From: Methylophilaceae bacterium
GTDB lineage: Bacteria; Pseudomonadota; Gammaproteobacteria; Burkholderiales; Methylophilaceae
Assembly (NCBI GenBank): GCA_028351715.1
Contig: JAOMKM010000003.1
Coordinates: forward strand, 1-64,000
Length of the DNA stretch: 64,000 bases
Direction: 5' to 3'
How positions within the stretch are numbered: the first letter of the stretch is position 1; each line of letters begins with the position of its first letter. The notes beneath the pieces are model-generated. The model did no database searches, was not told the DNA's origin, and saw only the letters and a program-made list of their open reading frames with translations. The position numbers and the translations under genes are program-made. Positions 18,731 through 28,121 of this stretch are shown here, piece after piece.

Positions 18731-19849
18731 TTAGACCTTCTTAAATGGCTTCCTATCATCTAACTCACTAGAATACTCATGCATTTTTTTCGATTCGGCA
18801 TTCAAAAAATCTTCAATAGCCGCTCTGAAATCTAAATTAGAAATATAGTGATTTGAATAAGTTGAAAATGGTTCAAAACCCCGAGCTAATTTATGTTCAC
18901 CCTGTGCACCGCCCTCAAAATATTCTAATTTATTTTTAATACAAAATTCTTGCCCCTGGTAGTAACATAACTCAAAATGCAGTCCTGGAACATATAACAG
19001 AGCTCCCCAATACCTTCCATAGAGTGTATCACTTCCAATAATATTGAACGCACTTGCCACTTTTCTGCCTTCAGACTCTGCCTCTACCAACAATAATTGT
19101 TCAGGCATCACTTCCAATAGTCGATGAAAAAAATTAATTGTTAGATACGGAGTTGAATGATGATCTCTGTAGGTATTACAGTAGCATTGGTAGAAAAAAA
19201 CAATGTCTGCAGTTTTAATTTCTTTTCCAGTTTTTTGAGTAATACAAAGATTACTATTTTTTATTTTTTTTCGCTCCTGCTTAATTTTTTTCCTTTTGTT
19301 GTGATTCAAGGTTGTTAGAAAGTCATCAAAACTCTTATAATTTTTATTCTGCCATTTGAATTGGACTCCATTTCTTGGTAGCCACCCACTTTCATTTAAC
19401 AAGATATGATCTTTCTCATCAGGAAATAAAATGTGGCATGATGAAATACCATGATCTTTTAGAATCTTCTCAAGCGCATTGATAAGTAATTTTTTTACTT
19501 CTATATCTTGAGCGTAAATTCTAGGGCCTGTTATCGGGGTGAATGGAATTCCACACAACATCTTAGGGTAGTAGTCTAATCCATGTTTTTGAAATGCTTC
19601 AGCCCACGCCCAATCAAACACATACTCACCATATGAGTGTTCTTTGAGAAAAATTGGCATAAAGCCTACAGTTTGATTATTACTCTTTGCGATAATTGGA
19701 AAAGCAATCCAACCAGTATCTTTACCAACTGAGTTTGAATCCTCTAATGCTAATAGAAATTTTAGGTCTAAAAAAGGATTATGCGACATGTTGTCGACAA
19801 TGGGTAATGTAATATTATGAAAAGTATTACTAGAGACAATTTCTATCAT
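18731..19849 (-). CDS. GNAT/FemAB-like acyltransferase family protein (COG3146 type)
   Basis: A 372-residue protein of the widespread proteobacterial family annotated as a peptidoglycan-biosynthesis-like GNAT protein (COG3146, DUF482). It begins with the characteristic HNPFLDLKFLLALEDSNSV (about 23-41) and has a C-terminal acyltransferase-like part including FEGGAQGEHKLARGFEP (about 316-332). The substrate is not established. The start lies 33 bases beyond the stop of the EF-hand gene on the same strand. Confidence 0.85.
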   Translation of the reverse strand: MIEIVSSNTFHNITLPIVDNMSHNPFLDLKFLLALEDSNSVGKDTGWIAFPIIAKSNNQTVGFMPIFLKEHSYGEYVFDWAWAEAFQKHGLDYYPKMLCGIPFTPITGPRIYAQDIEVKKLLINALEKILKDHGISSCHILFPDEKDHILLNESGWLPRNGVQFKWQNKNYKSFDDFLTTLNHNKRKKIKQERKKIKNSNLCITQKTGKEIKTADIVFFYQCYCNTYRDHHSTPYLTINFFHRLLEVMPEQLLLVEAESEGRKVASAFNIIGSDTLYGRYWGALLYVPGLHFELCYYQGQEFCIKNKLEYFEGGAQGEHKLARGFEPFSTYSNHYISNLDFRAAIEDFLNAESKKMHEYSSELDDRKPFKKV

Positions 19850-19882
19850 GAAGTTGGGATTTTATCCCAAATCACTTACTAA

Positions 19883-20377
19883 TTAAAGTGGGGATTCTTG
19901 TTTAATTTCGTCCTGCTTCTCAGAAATAATTTTTGATGGGACGTTTAAATCTTTTGCAGATAAACTCTCAGCACTCTTTATCTTTTCAGCAAAATTTCTA
20001 GCCAAGATTGAAAGCTCATCTAAGGAAATAACATTATCGTTATTGATATCAACCTGTCTAAATTGTCTAGCTACTTGAGGAAGACATACAGTTGTTTCAT
20101 AAACATCAAGAGTATTATCATTATCAGGGTCACAGGCATGAAATCTAATTTCTACACTGTCTAGCATCTCTCTTAGCTTTTGTTGATAAATAATACTATT
20201 TTTATCATCGGATTGAGAAAATTTTGTTAAAGCATCATGAATTTTCTGTAATTCACCTGATTCATCATTTATTTTTTGCTGTTCAATAGATTTTTCATTT
20301 GATTTTACTTCACTGTAGGCGATACTTGATATGAATAAACCTATAATAATCAGTGTTTTATTAAAATTAGATACCAT
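19883..20377 (-). CDS. Exported EF-hand calcium-binding protein
   Basis: A 164-residue protein with a signal peptide (about 1-22) and two EF-hand loops: DPDNDNTLDVYE (about 79-90) and DINNDNVISLDE (about 109-120), each with the D-x-D/N-x-D/N calcium pattern and a terminal Glu. Calmodulin-like or calcium-buffering periplasmic roles are possible, but none can be assigned. It is transcribed divergently from ompR across a 178-base region that holds a candidate OmpR box, so the regulator may control it. Confidence 0.85.
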   Translation of the reverse strand: MVSNFNKTLIIIGLFISSIAYSEVKSNEKSIEQQKINDESGELQKIHDALTKFSQSDDKNSIIYQQKLREMLDSVEIRFHACDPDNDNTLDVYETTVCLPQVARQFRQVDINNDNVISLDELSILARNFAEKIKSAESLSAKDLNVPSKIISEKQDEIKQESPL

Positions 20378-20455
20378 ATATACTAAACAATATTTCTTTT
20401 AAGTGGACAATTAGTATGCTAATCAATTGTTAATTTAATATTACAAACCATGCCT

Positions 20456-20477
20456 AAATTGTTACCAAATTGTAACA
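20456..20477. promoter_or_regulatory. Tandem 11-bp repeat / inverted repeat, candidate OmpR box
   Basis: AAATTGTTACC (20456-20466) is followed directly by AAATTGTAACA (20467-20477), two near-identical 11-base units one helical turn apart, the spacing used by OmpR/PhoB-type dimers. The same bases contain the perfect inverted repeat TGTTAC-N6-GTAACA (20460-20477). It lies about 80 bases upstream of ompR in the divergent promoter region. Binding is inferred from spacing only. Confidence 0.45.
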
Positions 20478-20555
20478 TTACATTAACGATGAATAAAGGT
20501 TAAAATAACTTCGTTAAATAATAAATATTATTACATTATAAACAATTATTAAATT

Positions 20556-21272
20556 ATGACAGAAAAAAAAGAACAGTTAGTTGTGTTGGTAGATGATGAC
20601 CCCCGGATTAGAGAGCTAACAGCAAAGTATCTCTCCGATCAAGGTCTATCTACTATAACAGCTGATAGTGGAAAATCTTTAGATGCAGTCCTAAAAAATA
20701 ACGATATTAGCCTTATTGTTCTTGATGTAATGATGCCAGGAGAAACTGGTTTAAATATTTGTCAGAGACTGCGTGTAAATGAAATTACTATACCAATAAT
20801 TATGCTTACTGCAAAAGGCGATGAGGTTGATAGAATTGTTGGCCTAGAGATGGGTGCTGACGATTATTTACCAAAGCCCTTTAATCCCAGGGAGCTTCTA
20901 GCGAGGATCACTGCGATACTTAGAAGGCAAGATAGTGCTAAGATAATTTCTAAGAACAAAGTGGTCAAATTTGGTGATTTTGTTTTTAACATCGAACAAA
21001 GAAGCTTGCATAGAAACGATATTGAAATTTCAATTACTACTGGCGAATATGATTTACTAAAAGTTTTTGCTGAGCGTCCTATGCAACCATTATCACGAGA
21101 TCAAATTATGCAGCTTTCCAGAGGAAAGGAGCTTGATGTCTTTGACCGAAGTATTGATGTACAAATTTCTCGATTACGAAAGTTAGTTGAGGAAGACCCT
21201 AATAAACCAGCCTTCCTTCAAACAAAATGGGGGTTCGGTTATATTTTTAACCCAGATGGTGACACCAAATAA
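20556..21272 (+). CDS. ompR: Two-component response regulator OmpR
   Basis: A 238-residue OmpR/PhoB-class regulator. The receiver domain has the acidic pair in VDDDPRI (about 12-18), the phospho-acceptor Asp in VLDVMMPG (about 55), a Thr in MLTAKGD and the Lys in PKPFNPREL. The C-terminal winged helix ends SRLRKLVEEDPNKPAFLQT then WGFGYIF, the OmpR form of the effector domain. It is directly followed by envZ with no spacer, confirming the OmpR subgroup. Confidence 0.93.
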   Translation: MTEKKEQLVVLVDDDPRIRELTAKYLSDQGLSTITADSGKSLDAVLKNNDISLIVLDVMMPGETGLNICQRLRVNEITIPIIMLTAKGDEVDRIVGLEMGADDYLPKPFNPRELLARITAILRRQDSAKIISKNKVVKFGDFVFNIEQRSLHRNDIEISITTGEYDLLKVFAERPMQPLSRDQIMQLSRGKELDVFDRSIDVQISRLRKLVEEDPNKPAFLQTKWGFGYIFNPDGDTK

Positions 21273-22601
21273 TTGAAACTTCTTCCTTCTAGCCTCCTTT
21301 CAAGATTTACACTAGTAATTTCAGTGCTCCTTATTTTGTCACAAGTTGTCTCATTAAAAATATTTGATTATTTTGAAAGAGAACCAAGAGCAAAATCAAT
21401 GGCTCAAGAAATCATCACAATTGTAAACTTTACAAAAGCATCTATTGAGGCTGCAGCAGAGAACAAAAGAATAAGACTATTAAGTCAACTTTCGGGGATG
21501 GGCGATGTAAATATTTATCCAGCATACTATTTCGAACCCTTAGAGGATATACCAAACGATCCATTTCTTCAGTCAGTAACAAAAAAAATTACTCAGGAAT
21601 TACCGTTGGGCACAATGATAACTGTCAACCATTATGATATTCCTGGTATTTGGGTAAGTTTTGAGATTGATAGTGATCTTTTTTGGGTAGTAATTCCAAG
21701 AAAAATTATTGACCGTCCATTTCCTCTACATTGGATTGGATGGGGATTAATTATTTTAGGGCTTGCCATAGCTGCAGCCTACCTAGTAACCCAAAGAATA
21801 AGTAGACCACTAAATAGGTTAATTGATGGCGTAGATAAAATCCGTTTTGGACAAGCCATACAACGACTACCTAGCGATAGTGTTTCAGAATTTAACGCAG
21901 TTAGTGAGGCATTTAATGAAATGTCAGATAATTTAGAGAAAATTAATAAGAATAGAAGATTTTTACTTGCTAGCGTTTCTCATGATATTAGAACTCCATT
22001 AACACGACTAAGACTTGCTTCTGAAATGTTACCCGAGAAATCTCAGGAAACAAAAGACAGTATGGAACAAGATATTTCTGAAATAAATGAAATTATTAAC
22101 CAGTTCCTAGATTTTGCTAGGGGCTTTGAAGATGAACCAATAACTAGTGTAAATTTAGGGAGGCTTCTCAAAGAGACTCAGTTAAAACATCAAAGATCAG
22201 GACATAATTTTAAGCTTAAAAAAACAAATATAAAGGCTGATATCCCTAAAAAATTATTTGTTGACTTAAGGATATTGGCATTTAAGAGATGTCTAGATAA
22301 CCTTATTAATAACGCTTTTTTTTATACAAAAGGTGAGGTTAAGGTTTTAGCTACACTTCATGAAGAAAGTTTTTCAATAAGTATTATTGATGAAGGACCG
22401 GGAATTCCTGAAGACAAAAAGAAACGTTTACTAGAGCCATTTGAAAGAGTTGATATAGCCAGAGGTAATTCGGGAGGGGCTGGTTTAGGACTAACTATTG
22501 CAGATCAAATTGCTAAGGCTCATTGGGGTAAACTTGAACTAATCAATCTAGAAGAGGGTGGTCTTGAAGCTAAACTAACAATTCCATTAAATTTAGGCTA
22601 A
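21273..22601 (+). CDS. envZ: Sensor histidine kinase EnvZ
   Basis: EnvZ is the osmosensor-type kinase/phosphatase for OmpR. The 442-residue protein starts with TTG right after the ompR stop. It shows a transmembrane helix (about 11-29), a periplasmic sensor region, a second helix (about 154-174), a HAMP segment, the dimerization motif ASVSHDIRTPLTRL with the phosphorylated His (about 237), and an ATPase domain with NLINNAFFYTKG and DEGPGIPE plus GGAGLGL. It is convergent with cysG, three bases away. Confidence 0.92.
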   Translation: MKLLPSSLLSRFTLVISVLLILSQVVSLKIFDYFEREPRAKSMAQEIITIVNFTKASIEAAAENKRIRLLSQLSGMGDVNIYPAYYFEPLEDIPNDPFLQSVTKKITQELPLGTMITVNHYDIPGIWVSFEIDSDLFWVVIPRKIIDRPFPLHWIGWGLIILGLAIAAAYLVTQRISRPLNRLIDGVDKIRFGQAIQRLPSDSVSEFNAVSEAFNEMSDNLEKINKNRRFLLASVSHDIRTPLTRLRLASEMLPEKSQETKDSMEQDISEINEIINQFLDFARGFEDEPITSVNLGRLLKETQLKHQRSGHNFKLKKTNIKADIPKKLFVDLRILAFKRCLDNLINNAFFYTKGEVKVLATLHEESFSISIIDEGPGIPEDKKKRLLEPFERVDIARGNSGGAGLGLTIADQIAKAHWGKLELINLEEGGLEAKLTIPLNLG

Positions 22602-22604
22602 TCT

Positions 22605-23981
22605 CTAACCAAACCAATTAAGTTGCTTCCTTAAATTTACAACGGTCCCTATAATAATTAACGCTGGTGACTTAATCTTTGCTCTAGAAACTTTTGATCT
22701 AATATTACTTAATTGACCAACAATAACCTTTTGATTTTTAGTAGTTCCATTTTCAATCACAGCAATTGGCATACTTTTAGACATTCCATGTATTGATAGA
22801 TTTCGAGTTAAATCTCCAAGACTAAGAAGCCCCATATAAATGACTAATGTTTGTTTTTCGACAATGAGTTTGGACCATTCAAAGTTAATCTCACCATCCT
22901 TAAAGTGTCCAGTTAAAAATAAGCAGCTTTGTGAGTGATCTCTATGAGTAAGTGGAATCCCTGCATAGGAAGCGACCCCATTAGCGGCCGATATTCCGGG
23001 TACCACCTGAAAAGCTACCTTATGTTTCATTAAACTTTCAATTTCCTCCCCTCCTCGCCCGAATATAAAAGGATCGCCTCCCTTAAGCCTAAGAACTCTT
23101 TTCCCTTGCTTTGCATGGGCCACTAAAAATTCATTAATTTTATCTTGCGAAATTGTATGTTGATCCCTTTTTTTGCCTGCATAAACCATTTCAGCATCGC
23201 GCCTAACTAGCTCAAGAACCTCATCTGATACTAAATTATCATAAATACAGATATCACATTTCTGCATTAAATTTAGCGCTCTTAATGTAAGAAGGTCTCT
23301 TTCGCCAGGACCCGACCCAACAAGAAATACTTCACCATAATTCTTAGCCTTTTGTTTTTTAAAGAAGTCTGAGAAATCCTTCTTGGAAGGATTATTATCT
23401 TTAGAATTAAATTTATGTATAAAATTACTTTCAAAAAAACTTTCCCAAAATATTCTTCTCTTATTTCCCGATTTAATATTTTTCTTAACAAAACTTCTTA
23501 GCTTTCCAACATAATTCACAAGGCCTGCATATGAGGCTGGAATAATTGCCTCAATTTTTTCTCTTAACATTCTTGCAAGAACAGGAGCCTTACCCCCACT
23601 GGTAATTGCTATTACTAATGCATCTCTTTCAATAATTGAACCCATCGTAAAAGTACAAAGCTTCGGTTGGTCCACAACATTTATAGGTATATTTTTTTTA
23701 TTAGCGACACGATAAATTTCTTTATTAACCTTAAGATTGTTAGTTGCAGCAATAATTAAAGTAGGACTCTTAATATCAACCTCATTAAAACTTTTCTTAA
23801 TAAATTTACCTTTGTTTTTTTTTAATAATTTACTAAGTTCGATACAAATACTTTCAGAAATAACAGTTATATGTGGACTAGCTTTTGATAATAGGATAAC
23901 TTTTCTTAGTGCAATAGTTCCACCACCAATTACAGTAACTGGCTTGGACTTAATGTCTATAAATATAGGGAAGTTTTCCAT
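22605..23981 (-). CDS. cysG: Siroheme synthase CysG (trifunctional)
   Basis: CysG makes siroheme, the cofactor of sulfite and nitrite reductases. The 458-residue protein carries both halves: an N-terminal precorrin-2 dehydrogenase/ferrochelatase domain (VTVIGGGTIALRKV, about 16-29; TSGGKAPVLARMLRE, about 128-142) and a C-terminal uroporphyrinogen-III methyltransferase (VGSGPGERDLLTLRAL, about 220-235; LKGGDPFIFGRGGEE, about 298-312). It is normal in length. No sulfate or nitrite reduction gene is adjacent, so it stands alone here. Confidence 0.94.
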   Translation of the reverse strand: MENFPIFIDIKSKPVTVIGGGTIALRKVILLSKASPHITVISESICIELSKLLKKNKGKFIKKSFNEVDIKSPTLIIAATNNLKVNKEIYRVANKKNIPINVVDQPKLCTFTMGSIIERDALVIAITSGGKAPVLARMLREKIEAIIPASYAGLVNYVGKLRSFVKKNIKSGNKRRIFWESFFESNFIHKFNSKDNNPSKKDFSDFFKKQKAKNYGEVFLVGSGPGERDLLTLRALNLMQKCDICIYDNLVSDEVLELVRRDAEMVYAGKKRDQHTISQDKINEFLVAHAKQGKRVLRLKGGDPFIFGRGGEEIESLMKHKVAFQVVPGISAANGVASYAGIPLTHRDHSQSCLFLTGHFKDGEINFEWSKLIVEKQTLVIYMGLLSLGDLTRNLSIHGMSKSMPIAVIENGTTKNQKVIVGQLSNIRSKVSRAKIKSPALIIIGTVVNLRKQLNWFG

Positions 23982-24036
23982 AACAAAATGTTACTCTATT
24001 CGAGTAAGTATATAAACAATCACCTAAAAATTTCTG

Positions 24037-24052
24037 TTATAAAGCTTTATAA
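24037..24052. promoter_or_regulatory. 16-bp perfect palindrome overlapping a TATAAT upstream of miaB
   Basis: TTATAAAGCTTTATAA reads identically on both strands and overlaps the hexamer TATAAT (24048-24053), 31 bases before the miaB start. It could be a -10 element with an overlapping operator, or a chance palindrome in AT-rich DNA. No good -35 was found at the right distance. Confidence 0.3.
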
Positions 24053-24083
24053 TGCTGTTTATGAATAAATCAAAAATAACTTA

Positions 24084-25412
24084 ATGACAAACAAATACTA
24101 TATTAAAACATTTGGCTGCCAGATGAATGAGTATGACTCTGAAAAGATTGGAAGTGTCTTAGATAAAAAAAGTCATCTTACAGAAACATCAGCACCAGAA
24201 GATGCAGACCTTATTATTCTTAATACTTGCTCTATTAGAGAAAAAGCTGAGGTAAAAGTCTTTAGTGATCTTGGACGATTCCGAGAGCTAAAAGAAAAAA
24301 AACCGGGCCTTAGAATAGCTGTAGGTGGATGTGTTGCAAGTCAAGAAGGCGAAAATATAATTAAAAGAGCTCCTTATGTTGACCTTGTTTTTGGGCCGCA
24401 ATCACTACATAGAGTTTCAGAGTTGCTCGACAAAAGAGAGGTTTCTGGAAAACCACAGATTGATATTACATTTCCTGAAATTGAAAAATTTGATCATCTT
24501 CCAATAATAAATAAAAATCGTGTGTCTGCTTCTATTTCTATTATGGAGGGCTGTAGTAAATATTGTTCTTTTTGCGTTGTTCCATTCACAAGAGGAGAAG
24601 AAATATCGCGGCCTTTAGAAGGAATCTTAAATGAGATAGTAAGATTAACATTTAATGGGGTAAGTGAAATTATATTGCTAGGTCAGAATGTTAATGCCTA
24701 CAGAGGAGTAATGGATAATGGAGATATCGCCGATTTTTCACTTTTACTAGAATATGTTGCAGAAATTAAAGAGATAAAGCGTATCCGATTCACCACAAAT
24801 CACCCTAATGAAATGACTGATAGCCTCATTGATTGCTTCAGAAGTATTGATAAACTTGCCAAAACTATCCATCTACCCATACAGTCTGGATCTGATAGGA
24901 TCCTATCAGCAATGAAAAGAAATTATACGGCACTGGAATATAAATCAATAATCCGAAAAATCAGAAAGGTATGTCCAGAAATTTCATTAACCTCAGATTT
25001 TATTATTGGATTCCCTAATGAAACAGACAAAGAATTTGAGTCGACAATAAAAATAATGAAAGATCTTGAGTTTGATTACAGTTTTAGCTTTCTATATAGC
25101 CCAAGACCAGGAACTCCAGCCTCTTATTTACAAGATAATATCCCTAACAAAATAAAACAACAACGCCTTGAGGAACTTCAAAAATTAAATGTCTCTCAAG
25201 GAAAAAAATATACAGAGCTAATGAAGGGAACTAATCAAAGAGTACTTTTTGACCACTACTCTAAAAAAAATAAAGGTGTGTTATTAGGTAAAACAGACAA
25301 TAATCGTATCGTTGAAGCTAGTTCAGATTCGGGTTTACTTAACAAATTCGTAAATGTTAAAGTTGCCAAGACAGATACGAAAAATTTGCAGGTTGAGTCT
25401 TTAATCTCATGA
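24084..25412 (+). CDS. miaB: tRNA-2-methylthio-N6-dimethylallyladenosine synthase MiaB
   Basis: MiaB is a radical-SAM methylthiotransferase that modifies A37 of tRNAs reading UNN codons. The 442-residue protein has the N-terminal UPF0004 domain (KTFGCQMNEYDSEK, about 8-21, with its cluster Cys), the radical-SAM triad CSKYCSFC (about 157-164) and a C-terminal TRAM domain. It overlaps the phoH-like gene by four bases and heads the miaB-phoH-ybeY-corC-lnt set typical of proteobacteria. Confidence 0.97.
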   Translation: MTNKYYIKTFGCQMNEYDSEKIGSVLDKKSHLTETSAPEDADLIILNTCSIREKAEVKVFSDLGRFRELKEKKPGLRIAVGGCVASQEGENIIKRAPYVDLVFGPQSLHRVSELLDKREVSGKPQIDITFPEIEKFDHLPIINKNRVSASISIMEGCSKYCSFCVVPFTRGEEISRPLEGILNEIVRLTFNGVSEIILLGQNVNAYRGVMDNGDIADFSLLLEYVAEIKEIKRIRFTTNHPNEMTDSLIDCFRSIDKLAKTIHLPIQSGSDRILSAMKRNYTALEYKSIIRKIRKVCPEISLTSDFIIGFPNETDKEFESTIKIMKDLEFDYSFSFLYSPRPGTPASYLQDNIPNKIKQQRLEELQKLNVSQGKKYTELMKGTNQRVLFDHYSKKNKGVLLGKTDNNRIVEASSDSGLLNKFVNVKVAKTDTKNLQVESLIS

Positions 25413-26347
25413 AAGTTAATCTAGATCTTCCAGATGATGACAATAAAAAACTTGCTAACCTATGTGGTGTGCTTGATGAAAATTTGAAACAAATTGCTGC
25501 TGGTTTTAATATTTCTATTTCAAGAAAAGGCTCACTTTTCACACTTAATGGTAATAAGAAAGAATTAACCCTAGCATCTCAATTAATTGAAAGCTTCTAT
25601 TATCGTGCTAGCAAGCCTTTAACCCAGGAGGATATACAGCTTTTGATGGTAGAAGTTAATAAAGTAAATCCGGATCAACAGAATGCATCACCTCAGCTAT
25701 TAACTAAAAAAACTGATCTACAAGGTAGAACGCCACGTCAAATTTCTTACTTAAATAATATTCAGCAGCATGATATCAATTTTGGTATTGGTCCAGCTGG
25801 AACCGGAAAAACCTATCTAGCCGTTGCATCAGCAGTAGATGCTTTAAATAAAGAAAAAGTGAAACGAATCGTTTTGGTTAGACCTGCTGTCGAAGCTGGG
25901 GAAAGATTAGGATTTTTACCAGGTGATTTAGCTCAAAAGGTCGATCCTTATCTTCGTCCTTTATATGACGCATTATATGATTTGGCTGGCTATGATAATG
26001 TTACAAAATTATTTGAGAAAGGAATATTGGAAGTAGCCCCTCTCGCATATATGCGTGGAAGAACACTAAATCAGAGCTTCATAATTCTTGACGAAGCACA
26101 AAATACAACCCCAGAACAAATGAAAATGTTTTTAACAAGAATTGGTTTTGGGACTAAGGCAGTTATCACAGGTGATATAACTCAAATTGACCTGGCAAAA
26201 GGGCAGCAAAGTGGCTTGATTGAGATACAAAAAATTCTTATAAATATAAAAGGGATCGAATTTACTCAATTTAAATCAGATGATGTAGTGAGACATCCAT
26301 TAGTCCAAAAAATTATTAATGCGTACGAAAAATTTTCAGATAAGTGA
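25409..26347 (+). CDS. ybeZ: PhoH family ATPase (YbeZ)
   Basis: A 312-residue PhoH-like P-loop ATPase, thought to cooperate with YbeY in RNA or ribosome quality control. It has an N-terminal KH-like stretch, Walker A GPAGTGKTYLA (about 130-140) and Walker B FIILDEAQNTTPEQM (about 226-240). The start overlaps miaB (ATGA) and the end overlaps ybeY by four bases (GTGA), so the three are coupled. Confidence 0.94.
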   Translation: MKVNLDLPDDDNKKLANLCGVLDENLKQIAAGFNISISRKGSLFTLNGNKKELTLASQLIESFYYRASKPLTQEDIQLLMVEVNKVNPDQQNASPQLLTKKTDLQGRTPRQISYLNNIQQHDINFGIGPAGTGKTYLAVASAVDALNKEKVKRIVLVRPAVEAGERLGFLPGDLAQKVDPYLRPLYDALYDLAGYDNVTKLFEKGILEVAPLAYMRGRTLNQSFIILDEAQNTTPEQMKMFLTRIGFGTKAVITGDITQIDLAKGQQSGLIEIQKILINIKGIEFTQFKSDDVVRHPLVQKIINAYEKFSDK

Positions 26348-26799
26348 TTATGCCAATAAAATCAAATATGTCACTGAAGGTTCAGGATACTTTAAATAAA
26401 AACAAAATAATTAAAGCGAAGGACTGTAAATTATGGTTATCTGAGCTAGCTACAAAAAAAGCATTTATTACCGTTAGAATAGTTTCCGAAAAGAATTCTG
26501 CAGAGCTTAATAAGCAATTCAGAAAAATTGATAAGCCCACTAATATTTTATCTTTCTTAATTAAGGACACCCCATTAATTGGAGATCTTATTTTATGTCA
26601 CCCAATTATTAAAGAAGAGGCTAAAAAACAAAATAAAGAGATAATTTCGCATTATGCTCACCTTATTATTCATGGCTATCTTCATCTACTTGGCTATGAT
26701 CATGAAAATGATAAAGAAGCAATAAAAATGGAAGCTAAAGAAATTCAAGTATTAGGTAGACTCGGTTTTCCTAATCCATACACTTCAAATATAATCTAA
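26344..26799 (+). CDS. ybeY: Endoribonuclease/rRNA maturation factor YbeY
   Basis: YbeY is a zinc metalloenzyme needed for 16S rRNA 3'-end maturation and ribosome quality control. The 151-residue protein contains the metal site HGYLHLLGYDH (about 110-120). It begins with a GTG inside the ybeZ stop, or with the ATG six bases later. Position in miaB-ybeZ-ybeY-corC-lnt supports the call. Confidence 0.94.
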   Translation: MIMPIKSNMSLKVQDTLNKNKIIKAKDCKLWLSELATKKAFITVRIVSEKNSAELNKQFRKIDKPTNILSFLIKDTPLIGDLILCHPIIKEEAKKQNKEIISHYAHLIIHGYLHLLGYDHENDKEAIKMEAKEIQVLGRLGFPNPYTSNII

Positions 26800-26802
26800 T
26801 TA

Positions 26803-27633
26803 ATGAAAAATAAAAAAAGTCGTATATTAAAGAAAATTAGGAAGCTTTTGTTTAAACCTCAGAATAAGGAGCAAGTCTCAGAGGTAATAAAATCTGCCTT
26901 TGATCAGCGAATAATAGATTCAGACTCGCTCACAATGTTAGAGGGAGTCCTTAATGTGTCTGAAATGCAGGTAAGAGATATTATGATTCCAAGATCACAA
27001 ATAGATTTTATTGACATCACAAAAAAACCTGAAGAATTTATTCCATATGTTATTGAGACTGCTCATTCTCGTTTTCCGGTGACTGAAAATGATGTTAATG
27101 ATGTTTTGGGTATTTTATTGGCAAAGGACTTACTAAGGTACATAGCTGGAGATGAATTTGAATTACGTGATAAATTAAGACCCGCTATTTTTGTTCCAGA
27201 ATCAAAACGACTGAATGTTTTATTAAAAGAATTTCGAAGTAATAGAAATCATATTGCTATTGTGGTCGATGAATACGGTGGTGTAAGTGGTATGGTTACA
27301 ATTGAAGATGTATTAGAACAAATTGTTGGTGATATTGAGGATGAATTCGATTATGACGAAACAGAAGATAATATTATCGAAGATAAGGAAGGAGAATTTA
27401 GAGTAAAGGCTTCAACTGAAATTGAAGATTTTAATGGCTTCTTTGGAACAAACTATAGCGACGAGGAATTTTCTACCATTGGAGGATTGGTGACTCATCA
27501 CTTTGGATACCTACCAAGCAAAGATGAAGTAATTTCGTTTGATGCATTTGATATAAGAATACTCCGATCAGATAGCAGACAAATTCATACAATACTTATA
27601 AAAATTACTTTTCCAGAAAATAATGAAAGCTAA
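26803..27633 (+). CDS. corC: CorC/HlyC family CBS-domain protein
   Basis: A 276-residue soluble CorC-type protein: two CBS domains (about 60-185, with MIPRSQIDFID and VDEYGGVSGMVTIEDVLEQIVGDI split by the linker) and a C-terminal CorC_HlyC (TerC-associated) domain from about 200 on. In E. coli the homologue YbeX is linked to magnesium/cobalt resistance and, more recently, to ribosome maintenance. It lies three bases after ybeY and lacks the membrane DUF21 domain. Confidence 0.92.
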   Translation: MKNKKSRILKKIRKLLFKPQNKEQVSEVIKSAFDQRIIDSDSLTMLEGVLNVSEMQVRDIMIPRSQIDFIDITKKPEEFIPYVIETAHSRFPVTENDVNDVLGILLAKDLLRYIAGDEFELRDKLRPAIFVPESKRLNVLLKEFRSNRNHIAIVVDEYGGVSGMVTIEDVLEQIVGDIEDEFDYDETEDNIIEDKEGEFRVKASTEIEDFNGFFGTNYSDEEFSTIGGLVTHHFGYLPSKDEVISFDAFDIRILRSDSRQIHTILIKITFPENNES

Positions 27634-27689
27634 AAATTGAACTAATATGTTCGTCTATTGCTCCTACAATTTTAAAGGAAAAAAATATT

Positions 27690-28097
27690 ATGCGCCTACT
27701 TCTTATTACACTCTTACTACTTTCAAATATAACATTTGCTCAACATCATAACGAAACACAGAAGCTTGATGATTCTCCAATAGTAGATAGCCTCCCCTCT
27801 GTTTACTATGAGTTTGTAGAGGTAGTAGGTATACTCACAACGGATGAGATTATTGCACTCATAGGTGAGCCTGCTAAAAAAATAAATATTAAGATGCAGT
27901 CATCTAATAACATTATTGCTAGTACTTGGTATTATCACAATCTAAATACAGATGAGTCAGGAAAATATTTTCCGACAACAGAGTTAGACATAATTGATGG
28001 TTTTGTGGAATCAGTGACATTTATGAATAATATAAATGAATCAAACCTCACAGAAGGGACACAGTTCGACGTTAAAAAACAAGACAATATTTTTTAA
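27690..28097 (+). CDS. Small secreted protein, possibly BamE/SmpA-like
   Basis: I do not recognise this gene. The 135-residue product has a clear signal peptide (about 1-18, cleavage after TFA), a His/acid-rich stretch, then a domain with ILTTDEIIALIGEPAKK (about 48-64), a WYYHN strand (about 89-93) and VESVTFMN (about 111-118). That order of a helix ending in GEP followed by W-containing strands resembles BamE/SmpA folds, which is my inference. It sits between corC and lnt with AAAGGA upstream of its ATG. Confidence 0.6.
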   Translation: MRLLLITLLLLSNITFAQHHNETQKLDDSPIVDSLPSVYYEFVEVVGILTTDEIIALIGEPAKKINIKMQSSNNIIASTWYYHNLNTDESGKYFPTTELDIIDGFVESVTFMNNINESNLTEGTQFDVKKQDNIF

Positions 28098-28121
28098 TAG
28101 CAATAATAAAAAAATAAAGCA

